A program made the translations under genes and the position numbers. Below the pieces are notes generated by a model, which was not told the DNA's origin, made no database searches, and worked only from the letters and a program-made list of their open reading frames with translations. A DNA stretch of 14,756 nt from Pseudomonadota bacterium. GTDB taxonomy: Bacteria > Pseudomonadota > Alphaproteobacteria > RF32 > CAG-239. Below are positions 6,543 through 13,773 of this stretch, piece after piece. How positions within the stretch are numbered: the first letter of the stretch is position 1; every line of letters starts with the position of its first letter. The stretch is taken from positions 1 to 14,756 of the forward strand of contig JAJWCP010000022.1 in NCBI GenBank assembly GCA_021617435.1, in the 5' to 3' direction.

Positions 6543-7763
6543 GAAATTAGTCATGCGATTCTCGTTAAAGCCCTAATTGACAAAAGATTGACAAAATGCG
6601 GCAGTGCCGATATAGGATCTGCGGGTTGGTCTCTTGAGGAAACCGGCGCCTCAGGTGAAGACAAGTGTTATACTTGTAAAAAACTCGCTTGCAAACCCGG
6701 CTACTCAACCGAGACCACTACTTGTGAAGCAGGTTATGAGCTTGTTACCAAGGATTACTCCGGTGATGACGCGTGCGGTAAGTGCGTTGAAAAAGATTGC
6801 TCGGCTGGTTATTCTAAGAGCATTACCTCAGAAACGGATTGCTCCGCCGGTTATGAATTTGAGCAAGAGCCAGACAACCCGCTCTGCGGTAAGTGCGTTG
6901 AAAAAGATTGCTCGGCTGGTTATTCTAAGAGCATTACCTCAGAGGCAAACTGCTCCGCCGGTTATGAATTTGAGCAAGAGCCAGACAACCCGCTCTGCGG
7001 CAAGTGCAAAGTAAAACCCTGCGAGACCGGCTACTCAACCGATGTCACCACTTGTGAAGCAGGTTATGAAATTGTTACCAACGGTTACTCCGGTGAACAA
7101 GAGTGTAAAAAATGCGACAAATCTCCTTGTTCGGCAGGCTACTCTGATACTATTACCTCAGAAACGGATTGCTCCGCCGGTTATTCTTTCAAACAAGACC
7201 CGGATAACCCGCTCTGTGGTATGTGCGTTGAAAAATCTTGTCCTGATGGATTTACCGCCGGTTTAACAGACCCAAGTCAATGTGGCGTGGGTGGTGAAGA
7301 GGGATGGTTTGTTGAATTTAACGGCAATGAATCATGCGGATTGTGCACCCCTAAAACATGCGGAGATCATGGTTTGGAAAGCACTCGTTACAACACCGTT
7401 TGCTTATCTGAAAAAGTATATATAGGGAATGATTTAGTCGATTGCTACGATTGCGTAGGCTGCGATAAATTTGACATATATAATTTATCAGGTTCATTAT
7501 ATGATGTTTATAGAGATTCCATAGATATTTCTTGTTCTGAGTGGTGTCGTTATGATAAAAGCACACCGGATATTACCGATGAAGCAATTCCTTACCTTAT
7601 ATATAAGAAATCGGTAAAAGATAAAGCCGGCAGGAGTGGCGATTGTTACGGATTGATAGATATTACGGGGAAATGGGAAATAGAAACAAACGAGAAAAAG
7701 ATGTGTTGTTGCTTATACGGAGAAGATCTTACTGCAAGCGGATGTATAGAATCCGGAAAATAA
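6522..7763 (+). CDS. 5'-truncated cysteine-rich repeat paralogue, probably a silent cassette, 413 aa
   Basis: This open frame is related to the expressed gene on the other strand but has lost its front. The first ~24 residues (MFFKNSQEIS...) are not a signal peptide and resemble nothing in the partner. Similarity begins near residue 25 with KCGSADIGSAGWSL, which matches the middle of the partner. No ribosome binding site precedes the ATG, which lies inside the partner's promoter, and I see no good plus-strand promoter. The body has 36/37-residue cysteine modules in order A-B-B-A-B. It then has a 170-residue tail (GDHGLESTR, KVYIGNDLVDCYDCVGC) that parallels the partner's tail but differs in sequence. 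Its own terminator follows. It is probably not expressed as it stands, but could supply an alternative C-terminus after inversion or gene conversion. The frame is open throughout, which argues against simple decay. Confidence 0.7.
   Translation: MFFKNSQEISHAILVKALIDKRLTKCGSADIGSAGWSLEETGASGEDKCYTCKKLACKPGYSTETTTCEAGYELVTKDYSGDDACGKCVEKDCSAGYSKSITSETDCSAGYEFEQEPDNPLCGKCVEKDCSAGYSKSITSEANCSAGYEFEQEPDNPLCGKCKVKPCETGYSTDVTTCEAGYEIVTNGYSGEQECKKCDKSPCSAGYSDTITSETDCSAGYSFKQDPDNPLCGMCVEKSCPDGFTAGLTDPSQCGVGGEEGWFVEFNGNESCGLCTPKTCGDHGLESTRYNTVCLSEKVYIGNDLVDCYDCVGCDKFDIYNLSGSLYDVYRDSIDISCSEWCRYDKSTPDITDEAIPYLIYKKSVKDKAGRSGDCYGLIDITGKWEIETNEKKMCCCLYGEDLTASGCIESGK
6675..7223 (+). repeat. Modular tandem repeats A-B-B-A-B (36- and 37-codon units)
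   Basis: Type A units of 108 bp lie at 6675-6782 and 7005-7112 (pattern C-GYST-TTCEAGYE-VT-YSG). Type B units of 111 bp lie at 6783-6893, 6894-7004 and 7113-7223 (pattern CSAGYS-ITSE-CSAGY-F-PDNPLCG). The first two B units are nearly identical at the DNA level and differ mainly at GAAACGGAT versus GAGGCAAAC. One A-B pair also lies in the expressed gene at 5070-4852. Confidence 0.9.
7028..7251 (+). repeat. 224-bp perfect inverted repeat, right copy
   Basis: This is the mate of 4824-5047 in opposite orientation. It is read in the same codon phase inside the truncated cysteine-rich gene (residues about 170-243). The inner edges of the two copies are about 1980 bp apart, and the segment between them contains the only convincing promoter and signal-peptide start of the pair. 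Confidence 0.95.
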
Positions 7764-7792
7764 CAATACTTTGCATAAAAATTAACAAAGAC

Positions 7793-7827
7793 AAAAGGCT
7801 TGGATGTTTTTATTCCAAGCCTTTTTT
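7793..7827 (+). terminator. Rho-independent terminator after the truncated cysteine-rich gene
   Basis: AAGGCTTGGA (7795-7804) pairs with TCCAAGCCTT (7814-7823) around a 9-base loop, and a T run continues to 7827. It lies 30 bases after the stop at 7763. A full terminator behind an apparently silent cassette fits the idea that this 3' end is transcribed in some arrangement. Confidence 0.88.
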
Positions 7828-7869
7828 AACTTACGCACAATTTTCACCTCCAGAAGTGCGGCAAACACT

Positions 7870-7907
7870 CTATAAAATTCCCATCCTGAGGAGGGGAGTT
7901 TATATAG
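7870..7907. other. Hairpin between convergent transcription units
   Basis: CTATAAAATTCCC (7870-7882) pairs with GGGGAGTTTATATAG (7893-7907), with one bulged base, one G-T pair and a loop of about 10 bases. It lies 37 bases past the last stop of the minus-strand operon and may act as its transcript end or a stabilising stem. No T run follows on the minus strand, so it is not a standard intrinsic terminator. The rest of 7828-7943 shows nothing else I can name. Confidence 0.45.
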
Positions 7908-7943
7908 CGGCGTATTAATAGAGGAGAATGGGTACAATCGCGA

Positions 7944-8474
7944 TTAGCCGAAAACATCTTTAACCAAGCGGTTATATTCAGCATATTCGGCGGTATCTTT
8001 TAAGTCATCAAAGCAAGACGCCAAACCGCGATAATACCAGCCCTGCAGATTTTTATCCTTAACGTTAAATCTTTCCCATACTTTGTTGCCGAAAGCGGCA
8101 AAGTCATGCGCCATAGAGCGCATATTGGAGAGCTTATCGCCCATAGCCACAATTTTAACCTCAAGCGGCTCATTTTTAAGAGTGTTGATAGTGTGCGTTT
8201 TTCGTTCTAACCAAGTTTTGGTTTTATCCTCGCTCTCATGATTAACTAAATCGGCAATTCGGGCGCCAAATTCGCGCTTTATATCGTCATAAGTAACATC
8301 GGTGTCTTCAATAGTATCATGCAAAATTGCCGCAATCATTAAATCTTGGTCGTTGCTTAAGCGCGCCACTATCGCCGCCGCTTCCAACGGGTGCAAAATA
8401 AACGGAACATCTGAGCCTTTGCGAGTGGCTCCGGCATGCGCTGCCACCGCAAATTTTATGGCTTTATTTATCAT
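7944..8474 (-). CDS. MESH1-like HD-domain small alarmone hydrolase, 176 aa
   Basis: This is a stand-alone HD hydrolase resembling the hydrolase half of RelA/SpoT and metazoan MESH1, which remove the 3'-diphosphate of (p)ppGpp using Mn2+. Metal ligands are in place: H28 (in FILHP), H52-D53 (in AAILHDTIEDT) and D113 (in GDKLSNMRS). The probable catalytic E56-D57 and N117 keep the family spacing, and the N-terminal HAGATRKG motif is typical of nucleotide binding. There is no synthetase domain. GGAGG (8484-8480) precedes the ATG by 5 bases, and the NADAR-like gene ends 19 bases upstream. It is the last gene of its operon. (p)ppGpp is the favoured substrate; NADPH (reported for MESH1) or another nucleotide is possible. 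Confidence 0.85.
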   Translation of the reverse strand: MINKAIKFAVAAHAGATRKGSDVPFILHPLEAAAIVARLSNDQDLMIAAILHDTIEDTDVTYDDIKREFGARIADLVNHESEDKTKTWLERKTHTINTLKNEPLEVKIVAMGDKLSNMRSMAHDFAAFGNKVWERFNVKDKNLQGWYYRGLASCFDDLKDTAEYAEYNRLVKDVFG

Positions 8475-8493
8475 TTAGTCCTCCATGCTTTTA

Positions 8494-9123
8494 TCACGAT
8501 ATTTGTTTTACAAACGCTGACAGCGCGTTGATTTGAGTTTCAAATTCTCTACGGGTGAACACTGTTTCATTTTCATCAGGATTGCCGATTGAGTGCAAAA
8601 TATATTTGTTCACATTTTTAAGCGCCTGCCGATACAGCGGATTTTGAAGAGCGGAAATATACAGCTCGTCAACTAAATCAGCATATTCCGGAGCGTGGCG
8701 GTTTACGGGCGCGCCCTGCCAATATAAAATTCCGGTTTTTCGCCAATCATACTCGCTTGTTCTTTGCACGTGATAGGCATCGGTGCCGCTGTATGTAAAG
8801 ATTAAGCGCTGAATATCGGGGTCAGGAAATTTCAGCCCCTGAAAAAACGCCTCAATGCTGTAAAGCTCATGCCCCTTAAACCAAAACCGATATGGAAACA
8901 GGTTTGAAAGAACTTTAGAAGTTGACGATTTTATTTTATAACCGACGTTTATCCATTCATCGCATTCCGGAACGGTTTTGCCTTCATTATCGGTTAAAGG
9001 CTTGCCTTTACAATACAAAATTTCGTTTATTTCCTTTAAATCGGCAAATTTAAAGCGATACCTTTGCTTAAATTTTTTAAATTCCGACAGCTCACGGCTG
9101 ATTTTATATTGCAACTCGTTCAT
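8494..9123 (-). CDS. NADAR-superfamily (YbiA/DUF1768-like) protein, 209 aa
   Basis: NADAR proteins are N-glycosidase-like enzymes. E. coli YbiA acts on riboflavin-pathway intermediates, and other members act on ADP-ribosylated molecules. The match is at motif level: LSNLFPYRF (S73-N74), then LYSIEAFFQGLKF with E91, Q95, K98 and F99 in the positions of the family's Y-x-x-E-x-x-x-Q-x-x-K-F. Near the C-terminus, ILHSIG followed by ETVFTRREFETQINAL resembles the end of larger NADAR members. The first ~70 residues form an unassigned charged helical lead. The ATG is 25 bases after the trkA stop. Being next to an alarmone-type hydrolase suggests a small nucleotide-turnover module. The substrate is unknown; the family call is moderately sure. 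Confidence 0.65.
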   Translation of the reverse strand: MNELQYKISRELSEFKKFKQRYRFKFADLKEINEILYCKGKPLTDNEGKTVPECDEWINVGYKIKSSTSKVLSNLFPYRFWFKGHELYSIEAFFQGLKFPDPDIQRLIFTYSGTDAYHVQRTSEYDWRKTGILYWQGAPVNRHAPEYADLVDELYISALQNPLYRQALKNVNKYILHSIGNPDENETVFTRREFETQINALSAFVKQIS

Positions 9124-9148
9124 AATCAGTCTTTCATATTAAAATTTA

Positions 9149-10510
9149 TCAATACCCGACGATTTGTTCCATTTTTTTAATACCGGTCGGCGATACCATC
9201 GCAATTACAATATCGCCGTCATTAACCTGTTCAGCAGCAGGAGCAAAAACAACTTTTTCACCTTGTATCAGCGCGGCGATTTTGCAGCGTTCCGGCAAAA
9301 TAAAATCGGAAATTCGGCGACCGGCAAGCGGGCTGTTTTCATTTACTTTAAGCTCCCAAACCTCACTGAAACCACGCCCTAACGAATAAGCGTTATACAA
9401 GTTAGCCTTGCGAATATCCTGCAAAATTTTTGAAATGGTAACGGTGGAGCGGTCAACAATTATGTTATCGCCGATGTTGTCAATTAAGTCATCATACGCG
9501 CGCGAATTTACCAACGACACGGTGGAACAAATATGGTTATGCTTGGCAAGTAATGACGCTAGCAAATTGTCTTTATCCTGCGCCGTTACGGCAATAGTCA
9601 TATCGGCAGAATCAATACCGGCATCGCGCAAAATAACATCGCTCATCATCTCGCCCTGAATCACCACGGTTTTTTCAAGCGTGCCGGCAATTTTTTGGGC
9701 ATTGGCGGCATCGGCGGTAATAATTTTGCAGCTCAAAATATTATCATCGTCTTCAAGCGTTTGCGCAATGTCATAAGCAATGGCATTGCTGCCGAAAATT
9801 ACGATATTTTCATTGTTTTTCTGCCCGACGCCGAATCCTTCCATTAAACTTTCAATGTCAACTGTCGCCGCCAAAACGTAAATTTCATCGCCGGATTTAA
9901 ATTCTTCATCGGCTTTGGGATAAAAATTTACGTTATCACGCACAATCTGCGCAATTAAAAAATTAATCTCACGAAAGTTTTCATAAATTTCATTCATTGT
10001 AAAACCAAACAGCGGGCAAGCTCCCGAGCACTTAAAACTGACTAAAGTGAGCTTTTTATCCGCTAACGGGTATACCTCGCGGCTGCCGGAAAGTTTTATC
10101 AGTCGCAAAATGGTTTCGGCTATTTCCGTATCGGGAGAAATTGCCAAATCAACCGGCATATTTTTTTCATTAAACAGAGTGTTCCAGAGCGGGCTTAAAA
10201 AATATTCCGAATCTATGCGGGCAATTTTTTTAGGAATATTAAACAACGAATAACCAACCTGACATGCCACCATATTAACCTCGTCATTATTGGTGGCGGC
10301 AATTAAAATATCTGCCTTTTCCGCGCCGATTTTTTCTTGCACCTCAGGGTGCGAAATAGAACCTAAAACCGGCTGAATATCAAACTCGCGCGAAATTTCA
10401 TTAAGGCGGTCTTGATTTATATCAACCACCACAATGTCATTGTTTCCGCGGCTTAAATAATCAACAATACTGCGTCCGACGCTGCCGGCGCCGCCAACAA
10501 TAATTTTCAT
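9149..10510 (-). CDS. trkA: Trk potassium uptake regulatory protein TrkA, 453 aa
   Basis: TrkA is the cytoplasmic, NAD(H)/nucleotide-sensing ring that gates the TrkH/TrkG potassium channel. The N-terminal RCK domain shows G-x-G-x-x-G in GGAGSVG (G7, G9, G12) and the acidic residue D30 (VVVD) that holds the NAD ribose. A TrkA-C domain follows. The second Rossmann half begins IVIFGSNAIAYDIA, where the glycine motif is degraded. A final TrkA-C domain ends with DGDIVIAMV. Length is close to E. coli TrkA. The ATG shares one base with the dus stop (TAATG), and GGAGG lies about 7 bases upstream inside dus, so the two are coupled. No trkH/trkG is in the window. Sure of identity. Confidence 0.95.
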   Translation of the reverse strand: MKIIVGGAGSVGRSIVDYLSRGNNDIVVVDINQDRLNEISREFDIQPVLGSISHPEVQEKIGAEKADILIAATNNDEVNMVACQVGYSLFNIPKKIARIDSEYFLSPLWNTLFNEKNMPVDLAISPDTEIAETILRLIKLSGSREVYPLADKKLTLVSFKCSGACPLFGFTMNEIYENFREINFLIAQIVRDNVNFYPKADEEFKSGDEIYVLAATVDIESLMEGFGVGQKNNENIVIFGSNAIAYDIAQTLEDDDNILSCKIITADAANAQKIAGTLEKTVVIQGEMMSDVILRDAGIDSADMTIAVTAQDKDNLLASLLAKHNHICSTVSLVNSRAYDDLIDNIGDNIIVDRSTVTISKILQDIRKANLYNAYSLGRGFSEVWELKVNENSPLAGRRISDFILPERCKIAALIQGEKVVFAPAAEQVNDGDIVIAMVSPTGIKKMEQIVGY

Positions 10511-11481
10511 TACTCTTCCTCCCCGTTTTGGTCAAAATAGGCGTTAATTTCAGCAACTGCGGTTTGATAATCATTTATCTTCATATAATTTTCGCGGAAA
10601 CGTTTGGCATCGCGAAAGTTTTTAGAATACCAACACACATATTTGCGTGAGAGCGCCAACGCCAATTTTTCGCCATAATATTCGGTTAAAAGCGATATAT
10701 GCTCCAATAAAGTATTCTTAACCTCTTGCGCAGGCTGTTTTTGCGGCAACGAGCCGTTTTTTAAATATGTTGCAATCTCGCCGGTAAGCCATGGCGCGCC
10801 CAATGCCGCACGCCCAATCATTACTCCTTCGCAGCCGGTTTGTTTTATCATCTCTGCCGCCGACTGCGGAGATGTTACATCGCCATTGCCGACCACCGGA
10901 ATTTTTACCGCGCTCTTAACTTCTTTAATAATATTCCAATCTGCCGTGCCGGAATATCCTTGCGCGCGGGTTCTGCCATGCACGGTAATAAAATCAGCGC
11001 CGCTCGCCTCGCACATTTTAGCAAAATCCGTTGCATTAACGCTGTTATTGTCCCAACCTTTACGGAATTTTACGCTGACCGGCAATTTCACGGCATTTTT
11101 TACGGATTTAATAATTTTGGCAGCCTGCTCCGGATTTTTCATTAACGCCGAACCGGCGCCACCGGTAATAATTTTACGCACCGGACATCCCATGTTTATA
11201 TCTATTCCGGCTGCCCCCAATTCCGCCGCCAACTGCGCGGCATCGGCAAAAAGCACTTCATCGGCGCCCACAAGTTGCACAATCACCGGATACGGCTCAT
11301 CACGCACATCAGCAATGCGGTATGTTTTTGCATTTTTACGCGAAATAGCGTTAATTGCCACCATTTCCGAAATTAATGCAACATCACCGCCGCTTTTAGC
11401 ATGTACCATGCGGCGCATCGGCTTATCGGTAATTCCGGCCATCGGGGCTAAAAAAACTTGTTTGGGCAACATTCCGGTCAT
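10510..11481 (-). CDS. dusB: tRNA-dihydrouridine synthase, DusB/NifR3 type, 323 aa
   Basis: This is an FMN-dependent enzyme that reduces uridines in the tRNA D-loop. The TIM-barrel start FLAPMAGITDKPMRR, the segment GIDINMGCPVRKI with catalytic C99, SVKFRKGW, ITVHGRTRAQGYSG and VVGNGDVTSP are all typical of Dus proteins. GRAALGAPW and the short NGxxPxxP-like lead into the helical C-terminal domain are also present. Length is normal. Of the Dus subfamilies the sequence looks closest to DusB, called NifR3 in alphaproteobacteria. The gene begins 10 bases after the coiled-coil gene and overlaps trkA by one base. Sure of the enzyme class, fairly sure of the DusB subtype. Confidence 0.93.
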   Translation of the reverse strand: MTGMLPKQVFLAPMAGITDKPMRRMVHAKSGGDVALISEMVAINAISRKNAKTYRIADVRDEPYPVIVQLVGADEVLFADAAQLAAELGAAGIDINMGCPVRKIITGGAGSALMKNPEQAAKIIKSVKNAVKLPVSVKFRKGWDNNSVNATDFAKMCEASGADFITVHGRTRAQGYSGTADWNIIKEVKSAVKIPVVGNGDVTSPQSAAEMIKQTGCEGVMIGRAALGAPWLTGEIATYLKNGSLPQKQPAQEVKNTLLEHISLLTEYYGEKLALALSRKYVCWYSKNFRDAKRFRENYMKINDYQTAVAEINAYFDQNGEEE

Positions 11482-11491
11482 TTAAGCTCGC

Positions 11492-13585
11492 CTAATTAAT
11501 TCGGTCTAGCGCGCGGGCAATAACATAGTAAATTTTGCCGACATCGGTATTTGAAAGCATCGCAAGCAATATTTCGGGCTTTTCAGCATTGCGCGCCGCG
11601 GTCATCAATGATTCAAAATCGCTGATATAGCTATCGGCAATTTTACGGAAATCGGTGTTTTTTTCGTACTCATCGCGAATTTTAACAATCTGCTTGCGGT
11701 TTAAATTTTTAACCACATAGCGGGCAAAAACGCCGTGATCGCCGTCATAAAACTTTTTCCAAAGTTCGTCTTCGTCTTTATTAAACAGCTTGTTTATATC
11801 TATGGAAATATTTTCCAAATTTTGAATCAGTCCCGACGAACGCTCCAAAAAATTGTCAACACTCAGGTCTTCATACTTTTGTCTGATAGCGGAAAGCTCT
11901 TGCTCTGAATGAGCGCGGCTCTCATTTAACATTTCAACCTGTTTGTTTACCAAACTGCCAAAATCGTCAATCTGATTTTTATAGGCGGCAAAAACCGTGG
12001 CGGAATTTTCAGCCGTCGCATTCAGCGCTTTGCCGATTTGCGCAATATGCGATTTAACCTCTTCAACCGTATTTACGGCTTGAGTAATATGAGCGCTCTG
12101 CGCTTCAAGAGCCAGGGCTCCTTCTTTACCTTTAGCCACAATTACATTAGCGCTTTCGGTAAGTTGCGCCGTGTTTTTATTAACTTCGCCGCTTACTTCG
12201 TTAAATTTATCTATCGCCTCAACCGCGCGCAATTTAAGGTCATCAACGTTTTTGCCCAAATCAGAGCTGATGCCGGCAATTTTATGGGTGATTTTTTCAG
12301 CGACTGTCTGAATTTCAGTGTTCTTATTTTCAGTCTTTTTAATAAATTCGTTAAGCTTGGTAAGCTCTGATTCAAGATTGGCAACAATTTTAGCAATATT
12401 TTTAACCGCTTTATCTGATTTTTGCTCCAAACTGTTATTGGCGCCGTCTAAAATACGGTCAATACCTGCGCGCGCCTCATTTAATGCGGAAAGCTGAGCT
12501 TTAACATTGTTTTCAAGAGTTGAAGAGCGAGCAATCATCGCCTCAACTTCCAAACTTATTAAACGACCGTATTCGCCAAGCTTGCTGTCAAGGTATGACG
12601 AATTTTTATCAAGCAGCGCCGACTGTTCCGCCGCCAGCTCTTTATGAGTTTTCAAGCTGTTTTCAATATGCGAAATACCGCTGTCAAGCCGTTTGTAAAT
12701 TTCTTCGCACCCATCGGCGGTCTGCAAAAAGGTTTTTTCAAGATTTTTACCATTACTTTCAAAAATCGCCGCCATATCCTCTATATGTTTGCGACCGGCG
12801 GCAGCAAAATTTTCAAGTTCGACATTGGCCTCTGAAATAAAACTTTTATCTTCTTGTAATGCGTTTTTAAGATATTCGGCGGTTGAAACCGTTTCATTAA
12901 TTAAGGGATTAAGCTCATCGGCTAAGGCGGCGGCATTGGTTTTAAGTTGCTCAGAACTTGCCGCAAACCGCTCAGAGGACTGTTCGGCAGTTGTTGCAAC
13001 ATTTTGACAGGCGGCAACCAATCCGTTGGCAGATTCACTTAACTTATCAAGGTTTCCGCCGGCAAAAGCATTAAGAGCCTCATTAATTTCAGCAAATTCT
13101 TTCGCTTTGACATCAAGCGCGGATTTTAACTTTTTGGTTTGTTCCGACATTTCGGCGGTTGCCGCGGTTAATAACTTGATTTGCTTTTGCAAAGCTTGCG
13201 TAATAACTTCCGAAAGCATATTTTCATTCTGCGAGTTTAAAACCTTTTTAAGACTTTGCTCAACGAGTGAGGCCTGATTTACCGCCAGCAATGAGCGTTG
13301 CAACCAAACCACAAACACTGCCAAAGCTCCCCATGACAAAAACGCGCCGGCTAAAAAAGTTACAAATTCCGTCGGCAGCAAGGCGGTAAGACCACCCCAT
13401 CCCAAAGCAAACTGAATATACAAAAACAACAGCCCGAACCAAACCGCGGTTATAATCAAGAGCGGCTTGCGGGAATAATGATGTTCGGCTTGTTCCGTCT
13501 TGGCAAAAGGAATTACGTTAGAAGGCGATGCTTCTTTTTGCAAAAACTCGGGTAAATCTTTATTTTCAGTGGGCACAATATTCAT
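11492..13585 (-). CDS. Two-helix membrane protein with long coiled coil, unknown function, 697 aa
   Basis: I do not recognise a characterised family. A polar N-terminus of about 40 residues precedes two hydrophobic helices (about 41-62 and 73-96) with a GWGG/PTEF turn. From about 105 to 600 the chain is Ala/Glu/Lys/Asn-rich heptad-like sequence, predicted coiled coil and reminiscent of chemoreceptor or MotB-like stalks, but no receptor signaling tip is visible. The last ~100 residues (LWKKFYDGDHGVFARYVV, then NLNRKQIVKIRDEYE and YYVIARALDRIN) look like a compact globular end. Both termini are probably cytoplasmic. It is the first gene of the operon, with AAGG (13598-13595) 9 bases before the ATG. 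It may be a scaffold or envelope-organising protein, but that is only inference. Confidence 0.75.
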   Translation of the reverse strand: MNIVPTENKDLPEFLQKEASPSNVIPFAKTEQAEHHYSRKPLLIITAVWFGLLFLYIQFALGWGGLTALLPTEFVTFLAGAFLSWGALAVFVVWLQRSLLAVNQASLVEQSLKKVLNSQNENMLSEVITQALQKQIKLLTAATAEMSEQTKKLKSALDVKAKEFAEINEALNAFAGGNLDKLSESANGLVAACQNVATTAEQSSERFAASSEQLKTNAAALADELNPLINETVSTAEYLKNALQEDKSFISEANVELENFAAAGRKHIEDMAAIFESNGKNLEKTFLQTADGCEEIYKRLDSGISHIENSLKTHKELAAEQSALLDKNSSYLDSKLGEYGRLISLEVEAMIARSSTLENNVKAQLSALNEARAGIDRILDGANNSLEQKSDKAVKNIAKIVANLESELTKLNEFIKKTENKNTEIQTVAEKITHKIAGISSDLGKNVDDLKLRAVEAIDKFNEVSGEVNKNTAQLTESANVIVAKGKEGALALEAQSAHITQAVNTVEEVKSHIAQIGKALNATAENSATVFAAYKNQIDDFGSLVNKQVEMLNESRAHSEQELSAIRQKYEDLSVDNFLERSSGLIQNLENISIDINKLFNKDEDELWKKFYDGDHGVFARYVVKNLNRKQIVKIRDEYEKNTDFRKIADSYISDFESLMTAARNAEKPEILLAMLSNTDVGKIYYVIARALDRIN

Positions 13586-13620
13586 ATTTTCAGACCTTAA
13601 AATTAACTATCGGCGTTTTT

Positions 13621-13648
13621 ATTATATGCCGTTTTGTTTTAATTTAAA
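13621..13648 (-). promoter_or_regulatory. Candidate promoter of the minus-strand operon
   Basis: On the minus strand a consensus TATAAT (13626-13621) lies 16 bases after TTTAAA (13648-13643). The implied leader is about 28 bases, long enough for the AAGG ribosome binding site at 13598-13595. A second candidate, TTGCAT then TATATA, lies further upstream with 17-base spacing. Confidence 0.5.
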
Positions 13649-13719
13649 CATCAAAATAACTATCCACAGCCTTTATATAGCAGGAAAAATAAAAAAATGC
13701 AAAAAACACAAAAAAAGTG

Positions 13720-13748
13720 TTGATTTTTATAAAATGATTAGATATGTT
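13720..13748 (+). promoter_or_regulatory. Candidate promoter of the tRNA-Thr-like gene
   Basis: TTGATT (13720-13725) and TATGTT (13743-13748) are 17 bases apart, each a 4/6 match to the sigma-70 elements. Transcription would start about 20 bases before the first tRNA-like base at 13774. The fit is modest. Confidence 0.4.
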
Positions 13749-13773
13749 ACTTTTCGCATGATGAATTAACCAT

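Noticed and set aside
6783..7004. CRISPR array
   Set aside because: The repeats are 111-bp coding modules in tandem with no spacers, encoding cysteine-rich protein repeats.
10886..11485. Long plus-strand open frame opposite dus
   Set aside because: It is antisense to a clear dihydrouridine synthase, with low-complexity Ala/Ser/Pro translation typical of a shadow frame.
13661..13668. DnaA-box-like TATCCACA near the divergent promoters
   Set aside because: It is a single 8-of-9 match with no cluster, no AT-rich unwinding repeats and no origin genes nearby.
13705..13721. AACAC/GTGTT hairpin upstream of the tRNA-like gene
   Set aside because: Only five pairs with an all-A loop, and it lies in a promoter region where a terminator makes little sense.
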